This document shows, piece after piece, positions 26,244 through 36,134 of a stretch of 64,000 bases of DNA (its first letter is position 1; each line of letters begins with the position of its first letter). The translations under genes were made by a program, and so were the position numbers. This stretch comes from Saprospiraceae bacterium (GTDB lineage: Bacteria; Bacteroidota; Bacteroidia; Chitinophagales; Saprospiraceae). The notes under the pieces are model-generated. The model searched no databases. It was not told the DNA's origin and was given only the letters and a program-made list of their open reading frames with translations. Location: positions 1,369,501 through 1,433,500 of the forward strand of contig JADJXG010000001.1 of assembly GCA_016715965.1 (NCBI GenBank), read 5' to 3'.

Positions 26244-27569
26244 TCATTCATTGGATGGATATTTTTTGGAATATTTTCGATAAAGCTGTTTATGTACATC
26301 GTCGAGTTCAACCGGACATCCCTGAATCCATGCGTGGATGATCTCCTGGCTGCGCATGTCCAGCGCTTTCCCTTTGCTGATAAACAGGCTTGCGTCTTTC
26401 CCCACTTCGATGGAGCCCATCCGGTGGTCAAGTCCGATGATTTTCGCGGGATTGAGCGCAATGCTTGCCAGTGCCTGTTCTTCTGACATACCATACCCAA
26501 TGGTATGACCAGCCTGAAATGCTAAATTTCGCTGTTCCCAAAAACCACTTTGACTGATGGCAAATAAAATCCCGGCATCTTGCAAAATTTTAGGCGTCTT
26601 ATAAGGTTGCCAAACATCTTCATCTGTTCGACTTGGGAGGCTGTGTGGTTTCTGTAAAATGATTGCAATTGATTTTGCTTTCAAGAAATCAACAATTTTC
26701 CATGAGTCAGCAGCTCCCACCAACACGGGCTTAATTCCCAACTTCTCCATCAACTGTACACATTGAATCATTCCTTTGGCTTCGTTAACCCTTACATACA
26801 ATTTCTTTTGTCCACTCCACAAAGCCCTCATGCTTTCATAGGCCAAATGGGTTTGTAATAAAGCAGAATCTTTGCCACTGAGGTAGGCCCTGGCTTTGTG
26901 GAAATATTCACTGATGGCTTCTGTTTCTTTCTTGTATTTATCATTTGGATTTGATCGTTCAGGTTCAGCCCACCACCCTCTTTGCTGATTGACCTGCGGC
27001 CAATTGAGCCAGATCCCATCATCCGCCAAAACAACGGCATCTTCCCAATTCCAGCCGTCCAGTTTAAAGACAGACGATTGTCCGGACACGATGCCTCCTT
27101 CCGGAGTTGATTGGACCACCAGAACACCGTTTGAGCGCAGGGTTGGAATAATCTTAGAATCTGTGTTATAAGCCACCATGCTGCGAATGTTGGGGTTAAA
27201 GTTTCCCAATTCTCTTTTGTCAATGGTTGCTTTAACCTGAGAGATTTCTTCCAGTCCTACTTCCGTATTCAACGCAATAAAACCAGGATATAAATCCATT
27301 CCTTTGGCCTGAATTCGCACCGCATCATTGATATTTGAGCGGACTGGTTCCTGTCCAACATAAGCGATTTTTTGACCCTCGATCAAAAGATTTCCCTCTT
27401 CGATGATTTGACCGTTTCCGACGTGGATGCGGACTTGCTCGATGATGGTTTTTTGATTTTTGGGAATGCATGGAACCTGTGATTGCCCGGGTGGGATACA
27501 AGCAAGAATCAACCATAAAAGTGAGCAACTTTTATTCCACATGTTAAATTTATTTCGAATGCATTTCAT
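26244..27569 (-). CDS. Amidohydrolase-like protein with lost metal site
   Basis: A 441-residue secreted protein. It keeps amidohydrolase landmarks: GNLLIEGQKIAYVG (beta-sandwich start), DLYPGFIALNTEVG and the C-terminal LDHRMGSIEVGKDASLFI. At the place where active enzymes have PGxxDxHxH, this has PGFIALNTEVG, with both histidines gone. The later His pair and the catalytic Asp are not evident either (ISQSGFW replaces the usual TSDD). It is therefore likely a non-catalytic partner. It is 23 bases downstream of the 997-residue amidohydrolase, which has an intact site. Signal peptide from residue 10 (WNKSCSLLWLILAC). Confidence 0.8.
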   Translation of the reverse strand: MKCIRNKFNMWNKSCSLLWLILACIPPGQSQVPCIPKNQKTIIEQVRIHVGNGQIIEEGNLLIEGQKIAYVGQEPVRSNINDAVRIQAKGMDLYPGFIALNTEVGLEEISQVKATIDKRELGNFNPNIRSMVAYNTDSKIIPTLRSNGVLVVQSTPEGGIVSGQSSVFKLDGWNWEDAVVLADDGIWLNWPQVNQQRGWWAEPERSNPNDKYKKETEAISEYFHKARAYLSGKDSALLQTHLAYESMRALWSGQKKLYVRVNEAKGMIQCVQLMEKLGIKPVLVGAADSWKIVDFLKAKSIAIILQKPHSLPSRTDEDVWQPYKTPKILQDAGILFAISQSGFWEQRNLAFQAGHTIGYGMSEEQALASIALNPAKIIGLDHRMGSIEVGKDASLFISKGKALDMRSQEIIHAWIQGCPVELDDVHKQLYRKYSKKYPSNE

Positions 27570-27592
27570 TTTAATCTTTTGTTTAATACGGA

Positions 27593-30583
27593 TTAATGTG
27601 AATCTTCGTGATCATCTTCAACAGTATCACAGTGGTAGAGTCTTCTTCTTTGAGATTTAAAAGGAGAAGTTTTGACTCCGCTCTCTTTTAGTTTGAGCAT
27701 TTTCTGAACGATTCTATTGCGTTCTGCCTCGATCATTTTGCGAATGCCCTCTTGCGCATGGACGTCAAAATATTTAATTCCATCAACGAAAGTCATGTCC
27801 GGTCTGCTGCTAACGGATAGAGGATGTCCATTCCACAATACCAGATCTGCATCCTTTTTGACTTTGATACTTCCCACCCGGTGATCGATGTGTAAAAGTT
27901 TTGCAGGATGAAGCGTAACAAATTTTAATGCGTCTTCTTCACTCACCCCACCATATTTTACAGCCTTTGCTGCTTCCTGGTTAAGACGGCGGGCCATTTC
28001 TGCATCATCGCTGTTGAAAGCGGTAACCACTCCTTGCTGGTGCAGCATGGCACCGTTGTATGGTATGGCTTCGTAAACTTCAAATTTGTAGGCCCACCAG
28101 TCTGAAAAAGAAGATCCGCCGGCTCCGTGATTTTTCATTTTATCCGCGAGCTTATACCCTTCGAGAATGTGGGTAAAAGTGTTGATTCGGAAGTCAAATT
28201 TTTCTGCCACTTTCATCAACATATTGATTTCTGATTGCACATAAGAATGACAAGTGATAAATCTCTTCTTTTGCAAAATTTCACCAATCGTTTCCAGATC
28301 CAGATCCCTTCTTACATTGGCTGCGCCTTTTTCTTTGATGTCTTTCAAATATTGTCGACCTCGTGTAAAATAATCCATGTACAGCTGCTCCACACCCATC
28401 CTCGAATCCGGATATCTAAGATTCGAACTGCCACTTGATCGTTTGACGTTTTCTCCAAGTGCAAATTTGATAAACGGATCTGCACCTTCAAATTTCATTT
28501 CTTCCGGAGATGATCCCCATCTCAATTTAATCAATGCAGATTGTCCGCCGATGGGATTGCAGGAGCCATGCAACAATTGTGCGGTGGTAAGCCCTCCTGC
28601 CAATTGCCGATAGATATTGATATCTTCAGAATTTACCACATCTCCTATTCGCACTTCTGCGGTCGAAGCTTCTGTACATTCGTTGACACCCCGACTGATT
28701 GCAATGTGGTTGTGTTCGTCGATCAAGCCGGGAGTGAGGTGTTTGTTCAGTCCATCGATCATTTCTGTGTTGTTGTCTGGAGCCACCAGGTTTTTTCCAA
28801 TTTTTTCAATTTTGCCATTCATCATGAGCACATCAGTTTGTTGGAGAATCCCTTCTTTTTCGCAGGTCCAAACTGTCGCATTTTTGATGAGATAATTTTT
28901 GAGTTTTGGTTTTTCTGTCCACCCATAGGCCATAAATGGATATAGGATTGAAAAGGATTCCGGGTTTTCCTCTTTCGATGTATTTTTAATTTCCCCTGTT
29001 TCCAAAGACCCGATGTAATTCATTGCAAATGGAACTCTTGATCCATTGGATAAATTGGCAAATCCTGTCCAGTTTTTACCGCTGGCCGCAGCATAAATCA
29101 AATGGATTCTTTGTTGCCTGTCTCTCCATCTTCCGTTGAGATAATCGTTTTCAAATTTTACAGAAATTTGCGGAGGAATGGAATCTTCTGTCAGAATTTT
29201 TAGCTCGTATTTTCCGTCTTTGCGAGAAAGGTCACCCATGTACTCATCAGTTCCCAATGCTATACGAAACTTGCCCATATAATCTGTTGGATCTAAACCG
29301 TGGACAGGATATGGTGTGCCCTTTACCCATGTTTCCAAAATTCGTCCACTGTCAGAAAAAATATCCGATTGTGTAATCAACAAATTGGCCCATTTGCCGA
29401 TGGCTATGGTTCCTGTTTCATGATGGATTCCCAACCATTCCGCGGGAGTGGTCGTAAGTGATTCAAGAGCCCTTGTTTTGCTGAGGCCCGATTTGATTGC
29501 TTTTCTCAGATTTCCCCAGAAATCTTTCGGATCAGTTAACCCGTCCATTGTAAGGCAAAAGGGAATTTTATTTTCTTCAAGAATTCTCGGATTGTAGGGA
29601 GCCAGTTCCCAATGTTTTAAATCAGAGAGATCAATTTGTTCTGCGTCAAATGGATCTTCAACATCATATAGTGCTGGAAATTTGAGGGGCACTATCAATT
29701 TGGCTTGGATTTTTTTGAGCTGCTCTATATTTTGATATTCAGAACCATTGCTTCTGATTAGGTAATTTTTTCCAAACTCTCTGGCAATCTTGTCTGCTCG
29801 CAAAATATCCAGTTTGTCTTCTACCGCAAAAATCTGCAATAGCGTTTGCAGCTGATTCCATTGTTGTAAAGAGAGATTTTTTTCTTCCGGCCTGATGGTT
29901 TTTTCATAATACATTCCGTCCAGATAAGTTTGTCTCAGAAGCGCAATACTTCCCATGAGACTACCGGGATAATCCTGAGCCGAACTTCCTTTCTGAAAGC
30001 TCAAATGATGTGCAGACTGTTCTTTAAAAACCATCTCGTGCTCAGGACCTTCACCTGTAAATACCACAGAAGAACTTCCTCTGCTAATTCCATCCGGCAT
30101 ATGTGTGTTGACCATGGCAAATCCATTTTCTCGAAGCACTTTGCCTTCTGCAGCTTTGGTTTGAAAAAGAATAAAGGCAGATTGTTCCGTTTTTAGGGCA
30201 TCGTTCCAACCATAAGAACCAGGTCTTGATTTGTCAAACTGACCCCTACCCTGATTGCGTCTATCTGGCAAAGCAGGCATTCCATAAGAGGAATATAGAT
30301 CAATAAAAGCAGGATATACAAACGATCCTTTCAAATCCTTCACTACGGCGTCTGCCGGTTTTTTTAGCGCTGTCCCAATGGCTTGAATCTTTCCATTTCT
30401 GATGATTAGTTCAGCAGCTACTGGTTCAGAAATAGGATTGGCAATCAACTTTGCGTTGATCAATAGATAACAAGATTGATCCGGATGTCTGACACCATTG
30501 TATGGAAAGGTGATCTGGGCATAAAGCTGAAAGCAACAGACAAAAAATAATAAGGAAACTATAAACCTGATTTTAAAAACCAT
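27593..30583 (-). CDS. Secreted double-domain amidohydrolase (N domain degenerate, C domain intact)
   Basis: About 996 residues from the ATG at 30583, directly before a signal peptide (KIRFIVSLLFFVCCFQLYAQ); an upstream ATG at 30688 would bury it. The N-terminal half is an amidohydrolase unit whose metal motif reads PAFIDLYSSYG, with no HxH. The C-terminal half has PGLIDEHNHIA, then His in ITCHSYV and THILEG, and Asp in FNSDDAE, a full imidazolonepropionase-like metal site. It ends with HRVGSIKVKKDADLVLW. Likely a periplasmic hydrolase of cyclic amides or peptides; substrate unknown. Transcribed with the smaller degenerate amidohydrolase. Confidence 0.87.
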   Translation of the reverse strand: MVFKIRFIVSLLFFVCCFQLYAQITFPYNGVRHPDQSCYLLINAKLIANPISEPVAAELIIRNGKIQAIGTALKKPADAVVKDLKGSFVYPAFIDLYSSYGMPALPDRRNQGRGQFDKSRPGSYGWNDALKTEQSAFILFQTKAAEGKVLRENGFAMVNTHMPDGISRGSSSVVFTGEGPEHEMVFKEQSAHHLSFQKGSSAQDYPGSLMGSIALLRQTYLDGMYYEKTIRPEEKNLSLQQWNQLQTLLQIFAVEDKLDILRADKIAREFGKNYLIRSNGSEYQNIEQLKKIQAKLIVPLKFPALYDVEDPFDAEQIDLSDLKHWELAPYNPRILEENKIPFCLTMDGLTDPKDFWGNLRKAIKSGLSKTRALESLTTTPAEWLGIHHETGTIAIGKWANLLITQSDIFSDSGRILETWVKGTPYPVHGLDPTDYMGKFRIALGTDEYMGDLSRKDGKYELKILTEDSIPPQISVKFENDYLNGRWRDRQQRIHLIYAAASGKNWTGFANLSNGSRVPFAMNYIGSLETGEIKNTSKEENPESFSILYPFMAYGWTEKPKLKNYLIKNATVWTCEKEGILQQTDVLMMNGKIEKIGKNLVAPDNNTEMIDGLNKHLTPGLIDEHNHIAISRGVNECTEASTAEVRIGDVVNSEDINIYRQLAGGLTTAQLLHGSCNPIGGQSALIKLRWGSSPEEMKFEGADPFIKFALGENVKRSSGSSNLRYPDSRMGVEQLYMDYFTRGRQYLKDIKEKGAANVRRDLDLETIGEILQKKRFITCHSYVQSEINMLMKVAEKFDFRINTFTHILEGYKLADKMKNHGAGGSSFSDWWAYKFEVYEAIPYNGAMLHQQGVVTAFNSDDAEMARRLNQEAAKAVKYGGVSEEDALKFVTLHPAKLLHIDHRVGSIKVKKDADLVLWNGHPLSVSSRPDMTFVDGIKYFDVHAQEGIRKMIEAERNRIVQKMLKLKESGVKTSPFKSQRRRLYHCDTVEDDHEDSH

Positions 30584-30704
30584 TTTATTGTATTTTGCGT
30601 GAAAATAGGACTTATTTTTAGAACCAGACATTTGGAAATCAAACCCATTTTCCACTTGTTTGAAAAAATTGACGGGTCTCTCGCCCAAAGCCTTGGATAA
30701 TAAC

Positions 30705-30712
30705 TACCTTTG
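30705..30712 (+). promoter_or_regulatory. -7 box TACCTTTG upstream of the transketolase genes
   Basis: Matches TANNTTTG, 11 bases before the ATG, so the leader would be very short. No standard -33 element seen. Confidence 0.4.
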
Positions 30713-30723
30713 AGCCTGATCTT

Positions 30724-31566
30724 ATGAAAACGATAACCGAACTCAAACAAATCGCTTCTCAAGTGCGAAGAGATATCATCCGCCAAACATGGAAAGCCAA
30801 AAGCGGCCATCCGGGAGGCTCATTGGGTTGCGCTGATTTCATGACGGCACTTTACTTTCACTTTCTCAATTTTAAACTGCCATTTAAAATGGATGGACAG
30901 GATGAAGATATGTTTTTCCTATCCAATGGCCATATTTCCCCGGTTTTTTACAGCGTGCTGGCAAGAAGTGGGCACTTTCCGGTCAGTGAGCTGGCTAGTT
31001 TCAGACAACTTAATTCAAGATTACAGGGTCACCCGGCCACCCATGAGGGATTGCCTGGTGTACGAGTAGCCAGTGGCTCCTTGGGTCAAGGGCTGAGCGT
31101 AGCCGTTGGTGCTGCCATGGCAAAAAGAATTCAAAGGGATTCTAATCTTGTATTTGTGCTGACGGGAGATGGAGAGTTGCAGGAAGGTCAGAATTGGGAG
31201 GCCATTATGGCTGCTGCTCATTACAAATTGGACAGACTTATTGCAACAGTAGATTGGAATGGACAACAAATAGATGGACCCAATGAGAAAGTAATGTCTC
31301 TTGGGGATCTCGATGCTAAATGGAGGGCTTTCGGTTGGGAAGTTCTGCACGCCAATGGCAATTCGATGGAAGAGGTGATCAAAGTCCTGGAAATTGCCAT
31401 CTCCAAAACGGAAAATGGCAAACCAGTGGTGATACTGATGAAGACGATAATGGGCTTTGGAGTAGATTTTATGATGGGTACACACAAATGGCATGGTGTT
31501 GCACCGAATGATGAACAGGCACAGATAGCACTGTCACAATTGCCGGAAACATTGGGAGATTATTAG
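30724..31566 (+). CDS. Transketolase, N-terminal subunit
   Basis: A 280-residue protein covering the thiamine diphosphate-binding domain of transketolase: KSGHPGGSLGCADF, SNGHISPVFYS, GSLGQGLSVAVGAAMAKR and the ThDP/Mg motif GDGELQEGQNWEA. It ends at the domain boundary. The adjoining gene provides the rest, three bases later, so the enzyme is a two-gene split form common in Bacteroidota and archaea. It works in the non-oxidative pentose phosphate pathway, moving two-carbon units between sugar phosphates. Confidence 0.95.
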   Translation: MKTITELKQIASQVRRDIIRQTWKAKSGHPGGSLGCADFMTALYFHFLNFKLPFKMDGQDEDMFFLSNGHISPVFYSVLARSGHFPVSELASFRQLNSRLQGHPATHEGLPGVRVASGSLGQGLSVAVGAAMAKRIQRDSNLVFVLTGDGELQEGQNWEAIMAAAHYKLDRLIATVDWNGQQIDGPNEKVMSLGDLDAKWRAFGWEVLHANGNSMEEVIKVLEIAISKTENGKPVVILMKTIMGFGVDFMMGTHKWHGVAPNDEQAQIALSQLPETLGDY

Positions 31567-31569
31567 AAC

Positions 31570-32520
31570 ATGAGTCATTGGGATAAATATCAAAGTACAG
31601 TAAAAAAGGCCACCAGGAACGGTTTTGGGGATGGATTGCTCGAAGCAGGTAGATTAAATGAAAATGTAGTTGCCTTGTGTGCTGATTTGGCGGGAAGTCT
31701 GAAAATGGACCTCTTTGAAAAAGAGTTTCCTGATCGATTTGTTCAGGTAGGAGTCGCTGAGGCCAATATGATGGGAATGGCTGCGGGGATGGCCACCTGC
31801 GGTTTGATTCCATTTACCGGGACCTTTGCCAACTTTAGCACAGGTAGGGTATTTGACCAAATCAGACAATCCATCGCTTATTCGCACAAGAACGTAAAGA
31901 TTTGCGCTTCTCATGCCGGACTTACGCTCGGAGAAGATGGTGCCACCCATCAAATCCTCGAAGACATCGGATTGATGAAAATGCTACCTGGAATGACCGT
32001 CATTAATCCAGCTGATTATGCCCAGACCAAAGCTGCTACCATCGCCCTCTCCGATCATCGAGGTCCGGCCTATTTGCGTTTTGGCAGACCCGATTGGCCG
32101 GTGTTTATGGAGGGACAAAGCTTTGAAATCGGGAAGGCCATCCGACTCAAAGAAGGAAGTCAGGTGAGTATTTTCGCCACCGGACATCTTCTATGGCAGG
32201 CGGTAGAAGCCGTCCGCATTCTCGAGAAAGAAGGAATTGATTGTGAACTCATCAATATACACACCATTAAGCCGCTCGATGAGGAAGCTATTCTGAATTC
32301 AGTACGAAAAACTAAAAGAGTGGTGACCTGTGAAGAGCATCAGCGCAATGGAGGATTGGGAGACAGCATTGCACAATTATTGGCCCGAAATTTTCCGGCA
32401 CCAATGGAATATGTTGCAGTGAATGACAGCTTTGGAGAAAGTGGAAGACCCACAGATTTATTGGTCAAATATGGATTGGATGTGCCCGATGTGGTGACTG
32501 CGGTTAAAAAAGTTTTGTAG
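31570..32520 (+). CDS. Transketolase, C-terminal subunit
   Basis: A 316-residue protein with the pyrimidine-binding and C-terminal domains of transketolase: DRFVQVGVAEANMMGMAAG (catalytic glutamate region), CASHAGLTLGEDGATHQ, YLRFGRPDWP and the C-terminal VVTCEEHQRNGGLGDSIA. It starts three bases after the N-terminal subunit gene, so the two are co-translated and form one active enzyme. The 1-deoxyxylulose-5-phosphate synthase family is related, but the split layout and length fit transketolase. Confidence 0.95.
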   Translation: MSHWDKYQSTVKKATRNGFGDGLLEAGRLNENVVALCADLAGSLKMDLFEKEFPDRFVQVGVAEANMMGMAAGMATCGLIPFTGTFANFSTGRVFDQIRQSIAYSHKNVKICASHAGLTLGEDGATHQILEDIGLMKMLPGMTVINPADYAQTKAATIALSDHRGPAYLRFGRPDWPVFMEGQSFEIGKAIRLKEGSQVSIFATGHLLWQAVEAVRILEKEGIDCELINIHTIKPLDEEAILNSVRKTKRVVTCEEHQRNGGLGDSIAQLLARNFPAPMEYVAVNDSFGESGRPTDLLVKYGLDVPDVVTAVKKVL

Positions 32521-32692
32521 CGAACTTTAAGCTCGGCAATTCATTCGTTGATTTTTATGATCCTCACCATTAATGCAATTATGTTTTTAAACATTTGGTC
32601 TATTTATTGCTTGAATTAAGTGCTCATTGGGGTACAGATTTATAGAAAACCCAAACATTATTTTATTTATAGCAAAACAATATTAGTAAAAA

Positions 32693-33832
32693 ATGAAATT
32701 CGCCACCAAAGTCATACACGCAGGGGTTGAACCGGATCCATCTAGCGGAGCCATCATGACCCCTATTTTTCAAACATCCACTTATGTGCAGGATGGTCCG
32801 GGAAATCACCAGGGCTATGAATACGCCCGCACCCAGAATCCCACCCGCACAGCACTTCAAGAGAATTTGGCGGCCCTGGAGAACGGAACCGATGCCATTT
32901 GCTTTGGTAGCGGTTTGGCTGCCATGGATGCAATCATCAAGCTTTTACAATCAGGTGATTCTGTACTTGCAAGCAATGACTTGTACGGAGGTTCTTTTCG
33001 ATTGATGGAAAGGGTTTTCAAACAATTCGGAATTCAAAATAAATTGATTCCGATGCAAGACATTCAATTGATTTCAGACAGTATTCAGGAAAACACCAAA
33101 ATGATTTGGGTGGAGACACCAACGAATCCTCTCTTGAATATTGTGGATATCGAAATGGTGTGTCAGTTGGCTAAACAAAAAGGGATTCTTGTCTGTGTAG
33201 ACAATACTTTTGCTTCCCCTTATCTTCAAAACCCTCTGGATTTGGGAGCTGACCTTGTCCTACATTCTGCCACCAAATATTTGGGGGGTCATTCCGATGT
33301 AGTCCATGGTGCAGTCATAACAAAAACCAAGCACTTAGCAGAAAGACTCTATTTCATCCAAAATGCTTCAGGAGCTGTCCCGGGTCCAATGGATTGTTTT
33401 TTGGTGTTGAGAGGTATAAAAACCCTGCACATTCGGGTCCAAAGGGCTTGTGAAAATGCAAAGGCCATCGCAGAATTTCTCAAAACCCATCCTAGGGTAT
33501 CAAGGGTTTTGTATCCTGGTTTTTCGGATCACCCTGGACACGAAATTGCAAAAAAGCAAATGAGAGGTTTCGGTGGAATGGTTTCTTTTGATCTGGTAGG
33601 GGCTAGCGAGGAGGAGGCCAGAACAGTCCTTTCTAAAACAAAACTCTTTGCTTGTGCAGAATCTCTTGGTGGAGTTGAATCCCTAATAGGTCATCCCGCT
33701 TCCATGACCCACGCTTCACTCCCCAAAGAAGAAAGACTCAAATCAGGTTTGACCGATTCCCTCATGCGACTCAGTGTTGGCATAGAAGATGTGGAAGATT
33801 TAATTGCAGACCTGGACCAGGCTTTGTCATAA
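32693..33832 (+). CDS. PLP-dependent trans-sulfuration enzyme (cystathionine gamma-synthase / gamma-lyase family)
   Basis: A 379-residue Cys/Met-metabolism enzyme. Landmarks: TKVIHAGVEPDP, YEYARTQNPTR, SGLAAMDAI, VETPTNPLLN, DNTFASPYLQNP, the PLP lysine in HSATKYLGGHSDVV near residue 195, and VESLIGHPASMTHAS. It makes or splits cystathionine between cysteine and homocysteine. Sequence alone does not separate the synthase from the lyase. A gene starts on the next block with its own -7 box, so this seems monocistronic; the 170-base gap before it holds nothing obvious. Confidence 0.9.
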   Translation: MKFATKVIHAGVEPDPSSGAIMTPIFQTSTYVQDGPGNHQGYEYARTQNPTRTALQENLAALENGTDAICFGSGLAAMDAIIKLLQSGDSVLASNDLYGGSFRLMERVFKQFGIQNKLIPMQDIQLISDSIQENTKMIWVETPTNPLLNIVDIEMVCQLAKQKGILVCVDNTFASPYLQNPLDLGADLVLHSATKYLGGHSDVVHGAVITKTKHLAERLYFIQNASGAVPGPMDCFLVLRGIKTLHIRVQRACENAKAIAEFLKTHPRVSRVLYPGFSDHPGHEIAKKQMRGFGGMVSFDLVGASEEEARTVLSKTKLFACAESLGGVESLIGHPASMTHASLPKEERLKSGLTDSLMRLSVGIEDVEDLIADLDQALS

Positions 33833-33845
33833 ACCGGATCCTTTT

Positions 33846-33853
33846 TATATTTG
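33846..33853 (+). promoter_or_regulatory. -7 box TATATTTG, four bases before an ATG
   Basis: Matches TANNTTTG. It lies just after the stop of the trans-sulfuration gene and 4 bases before the ATG at 33858, implying a leaderless transcript. Confidence 0.45.
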
Positions 33854-33857
33854 CTTC

Positions 33858-35420
33858 ATGAAAAAACATTTTATCCTGATGTTGATCTGCGGGTTATCAG
33901 TTGACCTGCCTGCTCAACACCTGCTCAAAGATCTAAACCCTGGAAATGAAAATGGAGTTCAATCTTCTAAAAACATTGTTTTTAAAGGAAAACTTTATTT
34001 TCATGGTTCCGATAAGCCCAACAATGCAGGCACAATATGGACGACTGATGGCACCAGTGAGGGTACGATTGCCTTGCCCAATTTGTCCCTTGTCAATAAT
34101 TTTGATTTTATGACAGACGCAGGATCCAAATTATTTTTTCAGGGATTTGGATTTGTAAAAGTACTCTATGTGACGGATGGCACTCCTTCTGGCACCCTCA
34201 ATCTGATTGGATTGGAGACGATGCCGATGACTCAGATGCTAAAATTGGATGAGGGAAGGGTGTTGATGTTGATAAAAAGCAATACAACATTAACCCATCC
34301 CGACCAGCTGTGGGTTAGCAATGGTACCCTCGCTGGAACTTTTAAAATTCGCGATATTCTGACCAGCTCATCTGATACCTATATCAGTTCGAATTTCAAC
34401 GGCAAAGCACTTATTTATGATTTTAGCAGCAACAGCACTTTCGAGCCTCTCATTACAGATGGCACCGTGGAGGGAACCAAGCCCTTGTTGGATGAGTTAC
34501 TGAGTAAAAATGTGGACGAGCTTCAATCCATTAGCAATTGCTATGGCCTGAATGACCTGTTGATTGTTGGAGGAAAGACAAAAAATGGTGCAGAAGAAGC
34601 GATTCTTCTGAACCAACAATTTCAAAAAATAAAGGAATTGAAAGCGCCAGAATTCAATCTTTTTGGAAGAGTCCGACTCTATTCTCTCAGTGGGCATTTG
34701 TTGATCCAAAGCGGTAGTCACCTTTATAGCTATGAGACCGCCACAGGAGATTTAAGCAGACTTAGCACTTTCTTAATTGCTGCAACAGACAGCAAAATTT
34801 TGAAGGACAGATTTTACGCTTATTTCAAGGAGACCAGCGGTATAAATTACTTCGCCGTGACCGATGGAACCCAACAAGGAACACATAAAATTGATGGATG
34901 GCAATCTTCCGTCATATCCGAGTACAACATACAATTCCGCGGAGATTCTATTTATTACCTAACTGAGACCAATACGCAGATAAAAGAAATTTATACTTGT
35001 CATATAGATAGTCTAACGGGTAGGTATTTTTCTGATTTTGGGGGAAGATTCAGACCAACGGTAATGAATGTAGTGAATGATATTTTTGTATTTTCAAGAA
35101 ATACCGCAGAGGAAGGCGTAGAGCTCTACAGATTTCCCATGGCTGAACCATCGTCTAGCCGCGAAGAAAAAGAATTGGGATCAGAGTGCAGGCTCGTACA
35201 AAATCCGGTCCGAGATTATGTACAATTGGAGTTTGGAACTACCATACCGACGAATGGAAAATTGACACTCATCGACGGCAATGGGCGTACAATCCGTCAG
35301 ATGAATATCAATGGAGAAAGCAGGTATTTTATTCCAGTAACTGATCTTCCTTCAGGATGGTATTATATAAAAATCTATACGACAAATGGACAGGAATCAA
35401 AAATAATTTTCAAAGAATAA
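33858..35420 (+). CDS. Secreted ELWxxDGT-repeat protein with T9SS sorting domain
   Basis: About 520 residues from the ATG at 33858, which gives a signal peptide MKKHFILMLICGLSVDLPAQ; the frame is open 18 codons further up with no signal there. The body has repeats of the ELWxxDGT type: WTTDGTSEGT, YVTDGTPSGT, WVSNGTLAGT, LITDGTVEGT and AVTDGTQQGT, a likely beta-propeller. The last 80 residues form a Por-type sorting domain (ECRLVQNPVRDYVQLEF ... LPSGWYYIKIYTTNGQE). It is therefore exported by T9SS and attached at or released from the surface. Binding partner or function unknown. Confidence 0.85.
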   Translation: MKKHFILMLICGLSVDLPAQHLLKDLNPGNENGVQSSKNIVFKGKLYFHGSDKPNNAGTIWTTDGTSEGTIALPNLSLVNNFDFMTDAGSKLFFQGFGFVKVLYVTDGTPSGTLNLIGLETMPMTQMLKLDEGRVLMLIKSNTTLTHPDQLWVSNGTLAGTFKIRDILTSSSDTYISSNFNGKALIYDFSSNSTFEPLITDGTVEGTKPLLDELLSKNVDELQSISNCYGLNDLLIVGGKTKNGAEEAILLNQQFQKIKELKAPEFNLFGRVRLYSLSGHLLIQSGSHLYSYETATGDLSRLSTFLIAATDSKILKDRFYAYFKETSGINYFAVTDGTQQGTHKIDGWQSSVISEYNIQFRGDSIYYLTETNTQIKEIYTCHIDSLTGRYFSDFGGRFRPTVMNVVNDIFVFSRNTAEEGVELYRFPMAEPSSSREEKELGSECRLVQNPVRDYVQLEFGTTIPTNGKLTLIDGNGRTIRQMNINGESRYFIPVTDLPSGWYYIKIYTTNGQESKIIFKE

Positions 35421-35435
35421 CAATATCATTACACC

Positions 35436-36134
35436 ATGACAACACCACCTTTAAAAAACTCCATCAAACTTTGGGCAGAAGATGACAGACCCAGAGAAAA
35501 GCTCGCTGCCAAAGGAAAAGAGGCCTTAAGCAATGTAGAATTACTTGCCATTTTGCTTGGTTCAGGAAGCAGAAATGAAAGCGCGGTAGATCTTGCCAGG
35601 CGCATTTTATTTGGATGTCAAAACAGCCTATTGGAATTGAGCAAGCTGGGAATTAACGGACTTAAAAAGTACAAAGGAGTCGGCCTGGCCAAGGCCATCA
35701 GTATTGAGGCCGCATTGGAACTAGCCCGCAGAAGACCGCTAGAAGAGGCGATCAACAGATATGCGGTAAAAGCCAGTGTGGATGCTTACGATCACCTTCG
35801 ACTGAGGATGGAAGATTTAAAAATCGAGCAATGTTGGGTGATTTATCTCAATCGCGCTTCTGCGATCATTCATTCCGAATGCATCAGTACCGGCGGTCTT
35901 TCAGGAACTGTGGTGGATCCGCGCATTGTTTTCAAAAAAGCACTTGAGCTGAGCGCTTCTTCCATCATTCTGGCGCACAACCACCCATCTGGCAATCTGC
36001 AACCCAGTCAACAGGACGATCGACTGACTGATCAGGTCAAAAGTGCGGGTGCTTATCTTGACATCAGAATGACAGATCATCTGATTATCTCTGAAAAAGG
36101 ATATTATAGCTATGCAGATGAGGGGAAATTGTAA
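35436..36134 (+). CDS. radC: RadC family JAB-domain protein
   Basis: A 232-residue RadC of usual length. N-terminal helix-hairpin-helix region: LSNVELLAILLGSGSRN and GINGLKKYKGVGLAKA. C-terminal JAB/MPN domain with metal motif HNHPSGNLQPSQQD, preceded by the catalytic glutamate region SECISTGG. The family was once linked to DNA repair, but its biochemical role is unsettled. It follows the ELWxxDGT gene by 15 bases on the same strand, which may be co-transcription without a shared function. Confidence 0.93.
   Translation: MTTPPLKNSIKLWAEDDRPREKLAAKGKEALSNVELLAILLGSGSRNESAVDLARRILFGCQNSLLELSKLGINGLKKYKGVGLAKAISIEAALELARRRPLEEAINRYAVKASVDAYDHLRLRMEDLKIEQCWVIYLNRASAIIHSECISTGGLSGTVVDPRIVFKKALELSASSIILAHNHPSGNLQPSQQDDRLTDQVKSAGAYLDIRMTDHLIISEKGYYSYADEGKL

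Noticed and set aside
26213..26500. Minus-strand 95-codon frame overlapping the end of the small amidohydrolase
   Set aside because: Same strand but different frame from the amidohydrolase, whose C-terminal motif LDHRMGSIEVGKDA is in the accepted frame.
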